Assembly: GCA_963793415.1 (NCBI GenBank)
Contig: CAWCAC010000002.1
Span: 1,054,001 to 1,118,000, forward strand
Direction of reading: 5' to 3'
DNA from: CAXMST01 sp963793415
GTDB taxonomy: Bacteria; Actinomycetota; Thermoleophilia; Solirubrobacterales; 70-9
Length of the DNA: 64,000 nucleotides
The position numbers and the translations under genes are program-made. The notes under the pieces are model-generated. The model was not told where the DNA came from. It made no database searches and saw nothing but the letters and a program-made list of their open reading frames with translations. Below are positions 8,412 through 15,631 of the stretch, piece after piece. Every line of letters starts with the position of its first letter. The stretch's first letter is position 1.

Positions 8412-10028
8412 ATGACCCGTTCGAGAACGCTGATCGGAGCGGCCACTGTCGCGCTCGCCGCGCTTGCACTTGCCGCGCTCACTCTCGCCGCCCGAGCCGA
8501 CGCCTACGTCTACTGGGCGAGCTTGGACACCAACGAGATCGGCCGCGCCAACCTCGACGGCACGAGCCCCAACCAGAGCTTCATCAGCGGCGCCAACGGC
8601 CCCTTTGGCGTCGCGGTCGACGGCAGCGACGTCTACTGGTCGAATTTCGGCGCTGACACGATCGGCCGCGCCAACCTCGACGGCACGAGCCCCAACCAGA
8701 GCTTCATCAGCGGCGCCAGCTTACCCGTCGGGGTCGCGGTCGACGACAGCCACGTCTACTGGGGAAACGTAGGCATCAACACGATCGGCCGCGCCAACCT
8801 CGACGGCACGAGCCCCAACCAGAGCTTCATCAGCACCGCCGGCGACCCCAACGGGGTCGCGGTCGACGACCGCTACGTCTATTGGACGAACCGGAACACC
8901 AACACGATCGGCCGCGCCAACCTCGACGGCACGAGCCCCAGCCAGAGCTTCATCACCGGCGCCAGCGAGCCCTATGGCGTCGCGGTCGACGACCGCCACG
9001 TCTACTGGGCGAACAACAGCACCAACACGATCGGCCGCGCCAACCTCGACGGCACGAGCCCCAACCAGAGCTTCATCAGCGGCGCCGGGGCCCCTACGGG
9101 GGTTGCGGTCGACGGCAGCCACGTCTACTGGACGAACTACAACACCGGCACGATCGGCCGCGCCAACCTCGACGGCACGAGCCCCAACCAGAGCTTCATC
9201 ACCGGCGCCAACTCCCCCGTCGGCGTCGCGGTCGACATCGAGCCGATCGCCACCTCCACCCCCGCCAGCCTCACATTCGGCACCCCGACCCCCACCCCCC
9301 AGGGCACCCTCAGCCCCCCGCAACCCGTCACCTACACCAACACCGGCAACGCCCCCCTGCGGATCAACGGCTTCGCCTTCGCCGGCACCAACCCAGGCGA
9401 CTACCTGATCTCCTCCGACAGCTGCCGCGGGGATATAGCCCCGACCGACTCCTGCACAGCCGAGGTCCGCTTCGCTCCCGCGGCCCAGGGAGCAAGCTCA
9501 GCGACCCTGACCGCGCTCACCAACGCCCTCAACGACCCGACCACCAACCTGAGCGGCACCGCCGGCCCGCTGCCCACAGGACCGACCGGCCCGACCGGCC
9601 CCGAGGGACCGCAGGGTCCGACCGGGCCGGAGGGACCCACAGGCCCCGAAGGCCCGACAGGCCCCGAAGGCCCGACAGGCCCCGAAGGCCCGACCGGCCC
9701 CGAGGGCCCCCAGGGCCCCCAGGGGCCTCAGGGACCCAGGGCCACGCCCGGTGCCAGCGAGATCACCTGCACCGTCAGGCGCCGGCAGGGCTCCCGCGCC
9801 TACAGGGTCGTCTGCAAGGTCAGCCAGCTCGAGCCCCAGGGCTCGGTGCTGATCGGCTGGAGCCTCGCGAACAACAAGAACACCAATACCCTCGCCCAGG
9901 GCGTCAAGCGCTCCCGTCGCGGCAAGTTCAAGCTGCCGCTGAGCCCGAAGATCGTGAAGCTGCGGCAGGGCACCTACCTGCTTGAGGTGGAGGGCAACGA
10001 GGAGCCGGTCAGGGTGCGGGTGCGGTAG
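8412..10028 (+). CDS. secreted propeller-like/ASH/collagen-like surface protein (cassette 2)
   Basis: A 538-residue chimeric exported protein. Residues 1-31 are a signal peptide. Residues 32-275 hold six 41-residue repeats of the type VYWTN...TIGRANLDGT...GVAVD, resembling YWTD/NHL propeller blades. Residues ~278-387 look like an ASH/choice-of-anchor-D Ig-like domain (TYTNTGNAPLRINGFAF). Residues ~390-448 are collagen-like Gly-Pro-Thr/Glu/Gln triplets. The final ~90 residues form a basic domain ending RVRVR. It starts at ATG after a purine-rich site (ggaggaagag). A surface adhesive or ligand-binding role is plausible but unproven. It is a paralogue of the cassette 3 gene. Confidence 0.85.
   Translation: MTRSRTLIGAATVALAALALAALTLAARADAYVYWASLDTNEIGRANLDGTSPNQSFISGANGPFGVAVDGSDVYWSNFGADTIGRANLDGTSPNQSFISGASLPVGVAVDDSHVYWGNVGINTIGRANLDGTSPNQSFISTAGDPNGVAVDDRYVYWTNRNTNTIGRANLDGTSPSQSFITGASEPYGVAVDDRHVYWANNSTNTIGRANLDGTSPNQSFISGAGAPTGVAVDGSHVYWTNYNTGTIGRANLDGTSPNQSFITGANSPVGVAVDIEPIATSTPASLTFGTPTPTPQGTLSPPQPVTYTNTGNAPLRINGFAFAGTNPGDYLISSDSCRGDIAPTDSCTAEVRFAPAAQGASSATLTALTNALNDPTTNLSGTAGPLPTGPTGPTGPEGPQGPTGPEGPTGPEGPTGPEGPTGPEGPTGPEGPQGPQGPQGPRATPGASEITCTVRRRQGSRAYRVVCKVSQLEPQGSVLIGWSLANNKNTNTLAQGVKRSRRGKFKLPLSPKIVKLRQGTYLLEVEGNEEPVRVRVR
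8505..9237 (+). repeat. six tandem 123-bp coding repeats (propeller blades)
   Basis: Tandem units with a 123-bp period, e.g. the atcggccgcgccaacctcga core at 8538 and 8661, each encoding one 41-residue blade. The central ~55 bases of each unit are almost invariant at the DNA level, while the bases around the YW and GVAVD segments vary. This suggests recent amplification or gene conversion. Such a tract could change copy number by slippage or unequal crossover. Confidence 0.85.
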
Positions 10029-10126
10029 GGAGAGGCCCTCTCGCGCCGTTCCCACCCGCGTTCCCACGCCGGCCCGAGCAGGCTCTACACGTCTTGGTCA
10101 AGCCGTTCTTCGGCTGCGTCGGATCA

Positions 10127-10187
10127 TCTCGAAAACTGTTGTACGTCTTTTCGGCGTACCGAGGGTTCGAATCCCTCCCCCTCCGTA
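10127..10187 (+). repeat. tRNA-Ser(CGA) 3' fragment, copy C
   Basis: 61 bases identical to 6250-6310 and to copy B. It begins 98 bases after the stop of the cassette 2 gene. CTTGGTCAAG at 10093-10102 starts 34 bases before it, the same spacing as in copies B and D. The bases just before the core (cggatca) again depart from the intact tRNA. Confidence 0.95.
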
Positions 10188-10340
10188 GGTAACCCAGATT
10201 CCGCTTGCTGGTGCGGCAAGCCAGCCTCGATCAGGGTGTCTTCTGGGGGTCGGGTTGACCGTAGCGGGGAATCTCCGGTGGCTGCTCTTCGCCGCTCTGG
10301 ACCGGGCGGCGTCCGCCACGGTGAGATAGCTTTCCCTCCT

Positions 10341-10372
10341 CAATTTCCATGAATCAGGTTTCATGGAAATTG
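10341..10372. promoter_or_regulatory. perfect 13-bp inverted repeat upstream of cassette 3 gene
   Basis: The arms caatttccatgaa (10341-10353) and ttcatggaaattg (10360-10372) are exact reverse complements around a 6-base spacer. The element is unusually AT-rich for this genome. It could be an operator, a 5'-UTR hairpin or a relic of an insertion. An ATG at 10363 falls inside the right arm, which argues against that codon being the gene start. Confidence 0.6.
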
Positions 10373-10539
10373 ACTGGAAGCACGGGGGAGTCGAGGAACG
10401 GAAGCTGATGCAGAAACCGCACGCTCACCTGCGAACGCCGCTGAGCCTCGCCCGCACCTTTCTCGCCGCGCTGTTAGCGGCTGCTCGACGGCAAAAGGAG
10501 GCGGTAGCGGCCACGGGACCGACGTCGGACGCCTGGCGT

Positions 10540-12147
10540 GTGACCCGTGCGGCACGGCTCGCAGCGCTTCCCCTGCTGGCAGTCGCCGCCCTTGCGATCC
10601 CGCCCGCCGGCGCGAGCGCCGAGATCTACTGGACCAACTACAACACCTCCACGATCGGCCGCGCCAACCTCGACGGGACCGGAGTCAACCAAGCCTTCGT
10701 CGCCACTACCCCCAGTCCCACGGGGGTCGCGGTCGACGGTAAGCACATCTACTGGGCGAGCTCGATCTTCACCGGGGGTGGCGTCGGCCGGGCCGACCTC
10801 GACGGGACTGGGTCCAACCAGAGCTTCATTAGCCCCGCCAGTAATCCCTACGCGGTCGCGGTCGATGACGAGCACATCTATTGGACGACAGGCACCACGA
10901 TCGGCCGCGCCAACCTCGACGGCACCGGAGTCAACGAGAGCTTCATCAGCGGAGTCCAACCCACCGGTGGGGTCGCGCTCGACGATGACCACCTCTACTG
11001 GGTGAACGGAGATGCGATCGGCCGCGCCAACCTCGACGGCACCGGAACCGACGACGGCTTCGGTCCGATCCCGGTCATTGCTTCCGAAGGACAGGTGGCA
11101 GTAGATGCGACCTACATCTATTGGACCGCCCCCGGTTCCGGATTCAACATCGGGCGACTCAACCTCGACGGGACTCCCAGCACGGCTATTGCCCAGGGCG
11201 CCGCTAGGCGGGGGGTTGCAGTCGACCGTGGCCATATCTACTGGACGAACGGGGGGTTCATCGAAAACTCCGTCGGCCGCGCCAATCTCGACGGCACAGC
11301 CGTCGATCCCAGCTTCATCACGGGCGCCAACTACTCGTGGGGACTCGCCGCCTCCTCCCAGCCCCTCGCCGGCTCCACCCCCGCCAACCTCACCTTCGGC
11401 ACCCCGACCCCAACCCCCCAGGGCACCCTGAGCCCACCCCAGACCGTCACCTACACCAACACCGGCACCGCCCCGCTTCGGATCAACGGCTTCGCCTTCA
11501 CCGGCACCAACCCCGGCGACTACCTGATCTCCTCCGACACCTGCCGCGGGGATATAGCCCCGACAGACTCCTGCACAGCCGAGGTCCGCTTCGCCCCCAC
11601 CGCCGAGGGCGCAAGCTCAGCGACCCTGACCGCGCTCACCAACGCGGCCAACGACCCGACCACCAGCCTGAGCGGCACCGCCGGCCCCCTGCCCACAGGC
11701 CCGACCGGCCCCGAGGGACCACAGGGACCGACCGGCCCCGAAGGACCGCAGGGTCCCACCGGACCCGAAGGCCCGACCGGTCCCGAAGGCCCGACCGGCC
11801 CCGAAGGACCGACCGGCCCCACAGGACCGCAAGGCCCCCAGGGTCCGCAAGGCCCGAGCGCCACGCCCGGCGCCAGCGAGATCACCTGCACCGTCAAGCG
11901 CCGGCAGAGCTCCCGCGCCTTCAGGGTCGTCTGCAAGGTCACCCAGCTCGAGCCCCGGGGATCGACCCTGGTCGGCTGGAGCCTCACGAACAACCAGAGC
12001 ACCAGGACCCTCGCCCAGGGCGTCAAGCGCTCTCGCCGCGGCTACTTCCGGCTGCCGTTGAGCCCGAAGATCGTGAAACTTCGCAAGGGCTCCTACCGGC
12101 TCGCCGTCGAGGGCAATGAGGAGTCGGTCCGGGTGCGAGTGCGGTAG
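10540..12147 (+). CDS. secreted propeller-like/ASH/collagen-like surface protein (cassette 3)
   Basis: A 535-residue paralogue of the cassette 2 protein. It has a signal peptide (TRAARLAALPLLAVAALAIP), six more divergent IYWTN...IGRANLDGTG blades to about residue 270, the ASH-like domain to ~385, collagen-like Gly-Pro triplets to ~438, and the same basic C-terminal domain ending RVRVR. The ASH, collagen and C-terminal parts are far closer to cassette 2 than the blades are. GTG 10540 is chosen because it directly precedes the signal peptide; the frame is open back to ATG 10363, and an AGGAGG at ~10497 leaves the start uncertain. Extracellular; ligand unknown. Confidence 0.8.
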   Translation: MTRAARLAALPLLAVAALAIPPAGASAEIYWTNYNTSTIGRANLDGTGVNQAFVATTPSPTGVAVDGKHIYWASSIFTGGGVGRADLDGTGSNQSFISPASNPYAVAVDDEHIYWTTGTTIGRANLDGTGVNESFISGVQPTGGVALDDDHLYWVNGDAIGRANLDGTGTDDGFGPIPVIASEGQVAVDATYIYWTAPGSGFNIGRLNLDGTPSTAIAQGAARRGVAVDRGHIYWTNGGFIENSVGRANLDGTAVDPSFITGANYSWGLAASSQPLAGSTPANLTFGTPTPTPQGTLSPPQTVTYTNTGTAPLRINGFAFTGTNPGDYLISSDTCRGDIAPTDSCTAEVRFAPTAEGASSATLTALTNAANDPTTSLSGTAGPLPTGPTGPEGPQGPTGPEGPQGPTGPEGPTGPEGPTGPEGPTGPTGPQGPQGPQGPSATPGASEITCTVKRRQSSRAFRVVCKVTQLEPRGSTLVGWSLTNNQSTRTLAQGVKRSRRGYFRLPLSPKIVKLRKGSYRLAVEGNEESVRVRVR

Positions 12148-12246
12148 GAAGAGGCGCCCTCGCGCCGTTTCCCACCTGCGTTCCCACGCCCGCCCGACCA
12201 GCGTCTACACCGCTTGTTCAAGTCGTCCTTCGGAAGCGTCTAGTCA

Positions 12247-12305
12247 TCTCGAAAACTGTTGTACGTCTTTTCGGCGTACCGAGGGTTCGAATCCCTCCCC
12301 CTCCG
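12247..12305 (+). repeat. tRNA-Ser(CGA) 3' fragment, copy D
   Basis: 59 bases identical to the tRNA 3' part up to the discriminator G; the two bases after it differ (ct instead of ta), so identity ends at the end of the tRNA gene. It begins 99 bases after the cassette 3 stop. CTTGTTCAAG lies at 12213-12222, starting 34 bases before the core. Confidence 0.95.
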
Positions 12306-12349
12306 CTCTCTGCCGGACGACATTGCGTGCATGGCTTGAAGGGCCGGGC

Positions 12350-13846
12350 TCAGCGCGGGAACCTCAGTTCGACCGTGAGCCTGTGAGTGATCAGCGACCT
12401 CGCACCGTCCTGGTCGGTTCGGATGGTGATCTCGAGTCGTGGGTTGCGCTTGGCAGCGAGGCGCCGCAGGTCTCGGTTTCGGAGCTTCAGCGGTACTCGT
12501 TTGCGCTCGCCGTCCGTGAGCGTGTAGCGCCGATGCGCGATGAGCTTTCCCTTGGTCTCCCCCTTATCGCGGTGTGGGTAGCGCAGCCTGACGCCGCCGC
12601 GGCAGCGGTCTGAGTCAGCCCTGCATCTGAGTTTCGCAGGCACGATCCGCTTGGGGATCGAGATGCGGGCGGGTTTCGCCGCACGCGTTCCACCGTTGCC
12701 GCCCTTGCGAGTTGCCGGTGCAAGCGTTGCGGAGTCGTCGGCGGGGCTCACAGCTTCGACCGTGACCTCAGCGGGAGCGCCCGTTGCGCACTTCTTGTAA
12801 CTCGTGTTCTCGCAGGCCAACACCAGCAGCGCGTTCTCGTCGACGGTCGCCGTGCCGGTCTCGGCCGGACCGAGCAGAAAGCCGCCGCTTCCATTCGCGT
12901 TGGTCAGGTAGGCGACGTCGCCGCTTCCGTTGGTCATCGTGATCGACGATTTCGAGGAGGCGGAACTCTGGCCGATCTGGCCGGACTGGGCGCAGTTGAC
13001 CGGGTTGACCATGTAGTCCGTCGTCTCGCAGGACTGACCGGGTTCGAGATCAAAGCCGTCGTAGTTCTCGGGAACGACCGCGCGCACGGTGACCTGCTCG
13101 CCGGATTCCGGCCCCGGGCTCCACATCAGCTCGGCGAAGGAATCGGTGTGGCCGGCCCCGAGTCCGGCGTAGCCAACGTCCCCACCGTTCGTGAGCTTGA
13201 GGTTGTCCTGATCGCCATGAAGACCGTAGAAGGACAGGCTGAGCCCATGGTCGCCAGTGTTGCCGAAGGTAACCCAGCTGTTCTCCGCGACCTCTCCAAA
13301 CTGGCCGGTCATCAGGCAGAGGACGAATACCCAGTTCCCGGAGTCGCATACCTGGCCGGCAGCGATCGGAGGCACCTGGGAGATCGGGACGACGGTCTGC
13401 ACGCTGGCGGTCAGCGTCGTGTTCGCCTGGCCAGTCAGGGCCAGGTAGCTCCCCTGTGGCACCGAGTAGACCTGCGCACGGCCCGAGGTGGCCGGGGCTC
13501 CCAGCACCCCGGTTTCGTCCGCCTCGCAGAGCGGGTCAGGGGTCGCCTCGCCGTCCCCCGTGGGTCCGTCCGGACCGACGGAGGCGGCCGGGCAGTTACC
13601 GATGAACCAGGGCTGGGTACCCGTGTTCGTGGCACCGACCCATAGGTCCTCCTCTGCCTGGCCCGGGCACACGAGGAATGGTTCGAGGTTCTGGGTCACG
13701 GACCCCGAGCACAACGTTCCGACTTCGATCCCCTGTGAGTGCGCCGGACTCGGGGCGGTTACCAGCGCCATCGCCGCGAGTACGAGCGAGGCAACGGCGA
13801 GGCGGGTCCGCGCGCTCCTGCGCCGACTGCTGTGAAGTCTGGTCAC
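12350..13846 (-). CDS. secreted protein of unknown function (cassette 4, inverted)
   Basis: An exported protein of about 498 residues, read against the direction of the other cassettes. GTG 13846 is chosen because GGGAGAGG lies just before it; a TTG at 13876 is the alternative. A signal peptide (ARTRLAVASLVLAAMALV) is followed by ~340 residues rich in Gly, Ser, Thr and Asn with scattered cysteines, and no recognised domain. The last ~110 residues are basic and beta-prone (ARISIPKRIVPAKLRCRA), reminiscent of the tails in the other cassettes but not clearly homologous. Its 3' end lies 44 bases from repeat D. Confidence 0.75.
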   Translation of the reverse strand: MTRLHSSRRRSARTRLAVASLVLAAMALVTAPSPAHSQGIEVGTLCSGSVTQNLEPFLVCPGQAEEDLWVGATNTGTQPWFIGNCPAASVGPDGPTGDGEATPDPLCEADETGVLGAPATSGRAQVYSVPQGSYLALTGQANTTLTASVQTVVPISQVPPIAAGQVCDSGNWVFVLCLMTGQFGEVAENSWVTFGNTGDHGLSLSFYGLHGDQDNLKLTNGGDVGYAGLGAGHTDSFAELMWSPGPESGEQVTVRAVVPENYDGFDLEPGQSCETTDYMVNPVNCAQSGQIGQSSASSKSSITMTNGSGDVAYLTNANGSGGFLLGPAETGTATVDENALLVLACENTSYKKCATGAPAEVTVEAVSPADDSATLAPATRKGGNGGTRAAKPARISIPKRIVPAKLRCRADSDRCRGGVRLRYPHRDKGETKGKLIAHRRYTLTDGERKRVPLKLRNRDLRRLAAKRNPRLEITIRTDQDGARSLITHRLTVELRFPR

Positions 13847-13935
13847 GCCTCTCCCGATCTCGAAGTGTTCGTCCAAGGCGCAAGTCTGCCCGATCCATCG
13901 CCGGGATGGCGATGGCTTTGGCGCTGAGGCCGCGG

Positions 13936-14035
13936 CGGCTGCCGCTGAGCCCGAAGATCCTCAAGTTCCGAAAGGGCGCGTACCTGCTCGCCGTCGAGGG
14001 CAACGATGTGCGGGTGCGGGTGCGGCTGCGGGTAG
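13936..14035 (+). pseudogene. remnant 3' end of a propeller-type cassette gene
   Basis: About 33 codons read LPLSPKILKFRKGAYLLAVE followed by a GN..VRVRVRLR run, matching the last residues of the cassette 2 and 3 proteins (LPLSPKIVKLRQGTYLLEVE in cassette 2). There is no upstream gene body, start or signal peptide. The frame has lost its stop and runs into repeat E. This is a broken cassette whose front part was deleted, with its end joined directly to the tRNA fragment. Confidence 0.75.
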
Positions 14036-14095
14036 TCTCGAAAAACTGTTGTACGTTTTTCGGCGTACCGAGGGTTCGAATCCCTCCCCCTCCGT
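14036..14095 (+). repeat. tRNA-Ser(CGA) 3' fragment, copy E (diverged)
   Basis: The right-most and only diverged copy. It has an extra A in the anticodon-loop A-run and a changed variable arm (gttttt instead of gtctttt), but an intact T-arm and acceptor strand. The CTTGNTCAAG palindrome seen before copies B-D is missing; the sequence before it is the gene remnant. The decay fits its being the oldest junction. Confidence 0.9.
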
Positions 14096-14117
14096 GTCGA
14101 CCCGACGACGTCCAGGG

Positions 14118-14151
14118 CCCACAACTTTCCGGCCCCGTAGGGTGTTGTGGG
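14118..14151. promoter_or_regulatory. 8-bp inverted repeat between array and hydrolase gene
   Basis: CCCACAAC (14118-14125) and GTTGTGGG (14144-14151) flank an 18-base spacer, 22 bases after repeat E and about 50 bases before the next gene. It may be a terminator for leftward-to-right readthrough or an operator. No other evidence supports either reading. Confidence 0.35.
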
Positions 14152-14202
14152 TGAGAGCCAGGCCATCCCGGCCCGGACAGCGGATCTGAGGAGATTGAGT
14201 CG

Positions 14203-15624
14203 ATGAATTCGTGCAAGCGGGGACTCTGGGGTCTCGGCATCGTCCTGGCCCTGGCCTGCGCGCTGATGGCGATCGGCGCGAGCGCCGCGAACGCCGCCAA
14301 GCCGAAGGTGTCGACGATCGACGGCTTCGAGGCGCCCGGGACGCCGGCGAAGTTCAACAAAGTGCGGATCGTCAAGTACGGATCGCCGAAGGCCGGCAAG
14401 ATTCTCGTGCTCAACCCCGGCACCTCTGCGGGCGGCACCTTCTTCGGTCCCTTCGCGAAGTCGCTCACGAACGAGCTCGGCGGCTGGCAGGTCTGGGCGA
14501 TCGAGCGTCGCGAGAATCTGCTCGAGGACCATTCCCGTCTCGAGCAGTACGCGAACGGCGAGATCTCCAACGACGAGGCCTTCGACTACTACCTCCGCTG
14601 GATCTCCGATTCCTCCGTCTCACCGCACTTCGTCCCGAAGACGACCGAGGAGACCGAGTTCGCCAAGAGCTGGGGCATGAACGTCGCCGTCCATGACACC
14701 CGCAAAGTCGTCAAGGCAGCGAAGAAGCGGGCCAGGACGGTCGTCATGGGCGGCCACTCGCTGGGCGGCTCGATCACCACCGCGTACGCGACCTGGGACT
14801 TCAACGGCAAGCCTGGCGCAAAGGGGCTCGATGGCCTCGTCTTCATCGACGGCGCCGGCGCGAACAGCTCGAGCACGAGGCCGCTGCCGACCGCCGAGGA
14901 GGCACAGGCCGATGTCGACGAGCTCGAGGACCCGGCGAACTCGCCGTTCATCACCCTGGTGCCGCCGTTCCCGTGGATCGCGGGCGTCTTCAACGCGACC
15001 GGCTCGACCGCCGCGATCGAGGACCCGGACGAGCTGTCGGTCTTCGGCAGCTGGGCGCTCGCGCCCGCGAATCTGACGCCACCGGTGCCGGCCACCAACG
15101 CCGGCCAGTACGGCTACGCGGTCGATGCGACGACGAGCCCCGAGAGCCTGGCGCTGGTCCAGAGCCACATCGGCAAGCTGGCGGCCTCGGGCGACCCCCG
15201 CGGCTGGAAGGACGGCGAGCTCGGAAGCGTCCGGCGGGCGGCCTCGGTGTTCTCCGAGAAGGTCGGCATGGACAACCAGAAGGTCGGCCAGGACGGAACC
15301 TCCTGGTACCACCCGACGAAGCTCTCGATGGACGCCGGCGCGATCAACAACGGCGTCGATAACCCCGCGCAGGCCGTCTACGGCGACCACGCGATCAACG
15401 GCGACTCGGTCAGGCTGCCGATGTACTCGTTCGACACCTCGCTCGGTGGCGGACGCGTCGCGGATGCGACCCGCCAGCTCGCGAAGCAGTCGGACGTGCC
15501 GAAGAGCTGGGTGAAGACGGTCGAACGAACCGAGACCTACGCGCACATCGATCCGATCAGCGCCGCGCCGTCGAAGAACGAGTTCCTGAAGACGGTCGTG
15601 CCGTTCCTGAAGAAGATCAAGTAG
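14203..15624 (+). CDS. secreted alpha/beta hydrolase
   Basis: A 473-residue exported hydrolase. The signal peptide ends near ANAA at residue 32. The nucleophile elbow is GGHSLGGS with Ser186, in a lipase/esterase-like context with a preceding VVM strand; a C-terminal His in YAHIDPI is the likely catalytic base. A good ribosome site (gaggag) precedes the ATG. The next gene, a serine hydrolase, starts 7 bases after the stop, so the two form an operon. The fold suits esters or amides; the substrate is unknown. Confidence 0.8.
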   Translation: MNSCKRGLWGLGIVLALACALMAIGASAANAAKPKVSTIDGFEAPGTPAKFNKVRIVKYGSPKAGKILVLNPGTSAGGTFFGPFAKSLTNELGGWQVWAIERRENLLEDHSRLEQYANGEISNDEAFDYYLRWISDSSVSPHFVPKTTEETEFAKSWGMNVAVHDTRKVVKAAKKRARTVVMGGHSLGGSITTAYATWDFNGKPGAKGLDGLVFIDGAGANSSSTRPLPTAEEAQADVDELEDPANSPFITLVPPFPWIAGVFNATGSTAAIEDPDELSVFGSWALAPANLTPPVPATNAGQYGYAVDATTSPESLALVQSHIGKLAASGDPRGWKDGELGSVRRAASVFSEKVGMDNQKVGQDGTSWYHPTKLSMDAGAINNGVDNPAQAVYGDHAINGDSVRLPMYSFDTSLGGGRVADATRQLAKQSDVPKSWVKTVERTETYAHIDPISAAPSKNEFLKTVVPFLKKIK

Positions 15625-15631
15625 GCGGCGC

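Larger units (their letters stand above)
6250..14095 (+). mobile_element. tRNA-Ser(CGA)-anchored array of four single-gene cassettes
   Basis: Five direct copies of the tRNA-Ser(CGA) 3' part (one intact, four fragments) divide this region into four intervals of 1988, 1889, 2120 and 1789 bp, measured between equivalent points. Each interval carries one main gene, and all four encode exported proteins. The first three genes point towards the next repeat, whose copy begins 86-99 bases after the stop codon; the fourth gene is inverted. No integrase, transposase or phage gene is present. The layout fits repeated site-specific insertion at a tRNA anticodon loop with the recombinase supplied elsewhere, or shuffling by homologous recombination between the repeats. 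The repeats are seen directly; the mobility is inference. Confidence 0.75.

Noticed and set aside
8505..9237. CRISPR array
   Set aside because: Units are 123 bp without unique spacers, all in frame, and encode regular protein blades inside one signal-peptide-bearing gene; no cas gene is present.
9590..9735. Minisatellite or CRISPR-like repeat of ggccccgaaggcccgac units
   Set aside because: It is the coding DNA of the collagen-like Gly-Pro-Glu/Thr triplets and stays in frame.
10363..10539. ATG 10363 as start of the cassette 3 gene
   Set aside because: The codon lies inside the palindrome and the added residues push a clean signal peptide to position 60; kept only as an alternative.
8238..14095. 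Repeats B-E as extra tRNA-Ser genes
   Set aside because: They contain only the anticodon loop to discriminator; the D-arm, the 5' acceptor strand and the 5' anticodon stem are absent, so no cloverleaf can form.
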